64,000 nucleotides of DNA, taken from contig CAUJIP010000023.1 in NCBI GenBank assembly GCA_963205235.1, forward strand, positions 1 through 64,000. Direction: 5' to 3'. Made by a program: the position numbers and the translations under genes. Source of the stretch: Pseudomonadota bacterium. Lineage in GTDB: Bacteria > Pseudomonadota > Alphaproteobacteria > Rhodobacterales > Rhodobacteraceae. Under the pieces are notes generated by a model. That model made no database searches and had not been told where the DNA came from. It saw only the letters and a program-made list of their open reading frames with translations. Below are positions 61,597 through 64,000 of this stretch, piece after piece; the stretch's first letter is position 1; each line of letters begins with the position of its first letter.

Positions 61597-62178
61597 TCAG
61601 CGGCAGTAGGCAAGCTGCTCGCGATACATCTCGGACCGCTTGCCGACGGCTGCCGCCACGTCCACCAGCCAGGGCTTGCCCAGGTAGGACTGCGCCGAAT
61701 AGCCGGTCCTGCCTTCGTGATAGGCCAGATACTGCGCCTCGGCGTCGCCCTTGGAAATACCCAGGCTCCGGCTGGATTCATTCATGTACCAACCCATGAA
61801 ATCCGTCGCGTCGCCGATATCGTCACGCTTGGCCCGCCGCCCCCCCGCGCTGTCCTGGTATTCCTCCCAGGTGGCGTTGAGGGCCTGGCTGTAGCCGTAG
61901 GCCGTGCTTTGCCGCCCCATCGGGATCACGCCCAGCGCAAAGGTATGCGGGGTGCGCGCGTTGCCGATGAACTTCGATTCCTGATAGATCGTCGCCATCT
62001 GCACATGCACCGGAATACCCCAGCGCCGCTCGGTCGTTTCCATCGCCCGCCTGTACTGCGGCCGCTCCCGCATGATCGCACATGCGTCGTCCATCTGCCT
62101 CGGCGCCGAGTAGTTGCCGCCGCCCCCGCAGGAAGCAAGGCATAGGACCACCAGCGACGCACGGAGAAACCTGCTCAT
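61597..62178 (-). CDS. Lysozyme-like (SLT) lipoprotein
   Basis: The 193-residue protein has a lipoprotein signal peptide with lipobox LASC near residue 17, then a short linker GGGGNYSAP and a lysozyme-like domain. Visible features are RRWGIPVHVQMATIYQESKF with a candidate catalytic Glu, AYGYSQALNATWEEYQ, DDIGDATDFMGWYMNESSR and YLAYHEGRTGY. This fits a small lytic transglycosylase that trims peptidoglycan, anchored in the outer membrane through the Lol pathway. It is convergent with lolA, 37 bases away. ATG 62178 starts the signal peptide. Confidence 0.82.
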   Translation of the reverse strand: MSRFLRASLVVLCLASCGGGGNYSAPRQMDDACAIMRERPQYRRAMETTERRWGIPVHVQMATIYQESKFIGNARTPHTFALGVIPMGRQSTAYGYSQALNATWEEYQDSAGGRRAKRDDIGDATDFMGWYMNESSRSLGISKGDAEAQYLAYHEGRTGYSAQSYLGKPWLVDVAAAVGKRSEMYREQLAYCR

Positions 62179-62380
62179 CTGCCCCTCGTGCACTTTTCTT
62201 TTGCCCGGAGTTTAGCTTATTCGCACCGGGGATGAAATGGGGAACACCCGACCCCGCCATCAGAAACCTGCGAGCAGGCGGACTGTAGGGGCAGGGCCCA
62301 CAGACTGTTTCCCTCACGGCGGCGTGGCGAAGTGGACAGATTCATTGCGAAAGCGTAAAGAAAATCCGGGGGATTGTTTG

Positions 62381-62707
62381 ATGCAGACGACGCACGCCAA
62401 GTATCATATCGGACAGATACTCCGTCATCGGAAGCATCCGTTCCGGGGCGTGGTGTTCGACGTCGACGCGATGTTTTCCAACACCGAGGAATGGTACGAC
62501 AACATCCCCGAGGACAGCCGTCCGTCAAAGGACCAGCCGTTCTACCACCTGCTCGCCGAGAATGGCCAAAGTTACTATGTGGCCTATGTCTCGGAACAGA
62601 ACCTCGTGCCGGATGAGACGGGAGAGCCGGTCGATCATCCCGACCTTGGCGATCTCTTCGGCGATTTCGAGGATGGGCGCTATCCGGTGACGTTCCAGCT
62701 CAACTGA
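62381..62707 (+). CDS. hspQ: Heat shock protein HspQ
   Basis: HspQ is a small heat-shock factor that, in enterobacteria, modulates Lon specificity and binds hemimethylated DNA regions. The 108-residue protein has the typical sequence KYHIGQILRHRKHPFRGVVFDVDAMFSNTEEWY (quoted here only by key positions: YHIGQ, HPFRGVVFDVD, NTEEWY), then KDQPFYHLLAENGQSYYVAYVSEQNL and VDHPDLGDLF. GGGGG lies 8 bases before ATG 62381. I see no clear heat-shock promoter. It is divergent from the lytic lipoprotein. Confidence 0.93.
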   Translation: MQTTHAKYHIGQILRHRKHPFRGVVFDVDAMFSNTEEWYDNIPEDSRPSKDQPFYHLLAENGQSYYVAYVSEQNLVPDETGEPVDHPDLGDLFGDFEDGRYPVTFQLN

Positions 62708-62768
62708 CGCTTACCTGTTGTTCACTCTTTGCCCCTAGCCTGCCGGAAACGCAAGCAAAGGGGGCACC

Positions 62769-63110
62769 ATGCAACTGCAAACACAGACCAGGCCAAAGGT
62801 GATTTCGGTCAGTGTCCTGGAAGACCGGATCGACGCCGCCACCGCCATCCAGTTCAAGGAAAAGATGCGCGATGTCACCAAGGATGGCCCGCCTCGCGTC
62901 GTGCTTGATCTCGCCCGTGTCCAGTTTCTCGATTCGTCGGGTCTGGGTGCCATCGTCGCGGTGAAGAAACTCCTTGGCCCGGATCGGGTGCTGGAGCTGT
63001 CGGGCCTGACGCCGACAGTGGAAAAGGTCTTTCGCCTGACCCGGATGGACAGCATCTTCACCATCCATCTTTCGGTCGAACTGGCCGTTTCGCATGCCGC
63101 CAGCGCCTGA
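62769..63110 (+). CDS. STAS-domain anti-anti-sigma factor
   Basis: The 113-residue protein is an SpoIIAA/RsbV-like STAS domain. It has VISVSVLEDRIDAATAIQFK, VVLDLARVQFLDSSGLGAIV with the phosphorylatable serine (Ser56/57) in DSSG, and a final helix. Unphosphorylated forms sequester an anti-sigma kinase. It overlaps the next gene by 17 bases, and the two form a partner-switch pair. The cognate sigma factor or output is not in the window. Confidence 0.9.
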   Translation: MQLQTQTRPKVISVSVLEDRIDAATAIQFKEKMRDVTKDGPPRVVLDLARVQFLDSSGLGAIVAVKKLLGPDRVLELSGLTPTVEKVFRLTRMDSIFTIHLSVELAVSHAASA

Positions 63111-63540
63111 CCAGGACTCCCGGCCCATTGACCTGCACCTGGCCTTCACGGCCACGCCGCTCACTGTCCGGGACAGCCTTCATCGGATGCTGGCCTTGCC
63201 GCCGCTTGCCCGGCTTTCGGACGACAGACGCGGCACCGCCGAACTGGTTCTGGCCGAGGTGCTGAACAACGTGGCCGAACACGCCTACGGGAGCCGGCCG
63301 GGCCTGGTGACAGTCTCCATCACGCAGACGTCACAGGGCCTGCGCTGCGTGATCGTCGACCAGGGCAAGGCGATGCCGGGGGGTACCTTGCCCGAAGGCC
63401 GCCTTCCCGGCAGGTCGGGCCTGGCGCTGGACGACCTGCCCGAGGGCGGTTTCGGCTGGCGCCTGATCCACAGTCTGACGACAGACTTGGTCTACAGCCG
63501 GGCGGAGGGTTGCAATCACTTGCAGTTCCTCCTGCCCTGA
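63094..63540 (+). CDS. RsbW-like ATP-binding anti-sigma factor/serine kinase
   Basis: This 148-residue protein has a GHKL/HATPase fold: N-box RGTAELVLAEVLNNVAEHAYG, G1 box IVDQGKAMPGG and G2 box DDLPEGGFGWRLIHSLT. Proteins of this type bind and inhibit a sigma factor or other partner and phosphorylate the STAS protein. ATG 63094 lies within the last codons of the STAS gene, so translation is coupled. No phosphatase or sigma gene follows; a 320-base gap precedes the next gene. Confidence 0.9.
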   Translation: MPPAPDQDSRPIDLHLAFTATPLTVRDSLHRMLALPPLARLSDDRRGTAELVLAEVLNNVAEHAYGSRPGLVTVSITQTSQGLRCVIVDQGKAMPGGTLPEGRLPGRSGLALDDLPEGGFGWRLIHSLTTDLVYSRAEGCNHLQFLLP

Positions 63541-63860
63541 AGTTTCTCTGACAAGCGCGGAATCCGGTTCGGTCGACTGACAGGCCACTTGCCTTCGACT
63601 CGGGTGCTTGTCCGATGTTTCTCCCTGCCCTGGACAGGCGCCTGTCCGGTTTCCGGAAAATTCTCCGGAAAGGCCGCAAGGCTGCCACCAGCCCGAACCG
63701 CGGCCGCCACCAACGCGGCGTGAACTTCAGATGCGGCGACAGACGCTGCCCCCTGGTGTCCGGCTTCCTGTCCAGCCTCTCCCGGATGCCAGGGGTCCTT
63801 TCCCCTTGGCTTCGCCGCGCCTGCGGCCTAGTTTCGGCAGGTTAGGCTGTCCTTGGGGGA
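63541..63860 (+). other. 320-base gap before the gamma-glutamyltransferase gene
   Basis: I support no gene here; the 76-codon frame at 63615-63845 lacks a ribosome binding site and has atypical composition. The segment contains a perfect 16-base palindrome GGACAGGCGCCTGTCC (63632-63647) and TTTCCGGAAA (63650-63659). These may form a terminator after the anti-sigma gene or an operator. A ggt promoter should be nearby. Confidence 0.55.
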
Positions 63861-64000
63861 ATGATGCGCGACCTTCACCTGCCCGGCCGCTCGGCCGTCT
63901 ATGCCCGGAATGGCATCTGCGCCACCTCGCATCCCGTCGCGGCCCAGGTCGCCATCGAAGTGCTGAAATCCGGTGGCAATGCGGCCGATGCCGCCATCGC
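63861..64000 (+). CDS. ggt: Gamma-glutamyltransferase, 5' end only
   Basis: The frame runs off the window. The 46 codons visible encode an N-terminal sequence with [20 protein letters not shown] followed by [13 protein letters not shown], the conserved start of the gamma-glutamyltransferase/cephalosporin acylase family. These enzymes hydrolyse glutathione and related gamma-glutamyl peptides. GGGGGA immediately precedes ATG 63861; ATG 63864 is an alternative. No signal peptide is evident in the visible part. Confidence 0.75.
   Translation, partial: MMRDLHLPGRSAVYARNGICATSHPVAAQVAIEVLKSGGNAADAAI

Noticed and set aside
63615-63845. Plus-strand frame of 76 codons before ggt
   Set aside because: No Shine-Dalgarno, Arg-rich composition and internal palindromes suggest a regulatory rather than coding segment.

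Overview
The window is typical high-GC alphaproteobacterial DNA and most probably comes from the Rhodobacter/Paracoccus branch of Rhodobacterales. I infer this from gene content and order, not from a database search. The diagnostic blocks are: pckA divergent from chvI-chvG-hprK-rapZ-EIIA-HPr, with the short HprK form; etfB-etfA followed by a 3-hydroxybutyryl-CoA dehydrogenase; a histone deacetylase-like gene with xseB-ispA-dxs; the PetP/PetR regulator pair; and an aminotransferase next to ftsK. No rRNA, CRISPR array, transposase or phage gene is visible. There is one tRNA, tRNA-Leu(CAG).

Layout. 1-4.6 kb: the end of a corrinoid adenosyltransferase, the electron-transfer flavoprotein, a DUF6473 protein, HbdA and an unrecognised small protein. 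4.6-10 kb (minus): an acyltransferase and the PTS-type regulatory cascade with the ChvG/ChvI two-component system. 10.3-14.6 kb: pckA, a GFA-fold protein, a YihY/BrkB membrane protein and an aldo/keto reductase. 14.6-20.3 kb: an orphan SARP-like regulator with TPR-like repeats, ubiG, pip, a TSUP permease and a solitary Mrr endonuclease. 20.4-24.3 kb (minus): isoprenoid precursor synthesis (dxs, ispA) with xseB and a deacetylase. 24.5-26.3 kb: two exported proteins of unknown role, one a probable outer-membrane barrel. 26.3-35.2 kb: petR/petP, ilvE, an antiporter, an SDR, a guanidine-group-modifying enzyme, queG, a GST, mtgA and a DUF1269 protein.

35.3-44.0 kb (minus): gltB and gltD, the two glutamate synthase subunits, with four genes between them: two related cysteine-containing secreted proteins, a GFA protein and an alpha/beta-hydrolase-like protein. 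44.2-46.9 kb (minus): uppP, a duplicated di-haem cytochrome and an NDUFA9-like protein. 47-53.9 kb: tRNA-Leu, a DEAD-box helicase with a long repetitive tail, a UbiH-type hydroxylase, an amidase and an aminotransferase. 53.9-64 kb: ftsK; a Ser/Thr kinase with a roadblock-like tail; an acyltransferase-3 relative lacking its expected histidine; dadA, lolA, a lysozyme-like lipoprotein, hspQ, a STAS/HATPase partner-switch pair and the start of a gamma-glutamyltransferase.

Most of the window is chromosomal housekeeping. The least explained parts are the exported pair at 24.5-26.3 kb, the paired secreted proteins between gltD and gltB with an 11-bp-period triple repeat upstream, the kinase/acyltransferase block after ftsK, a perfect 26-bp inverted repeat between petP and ilvE, and small families of dispersed palindromes. 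I found no clear new defence or biosynthetic system; these are leads.
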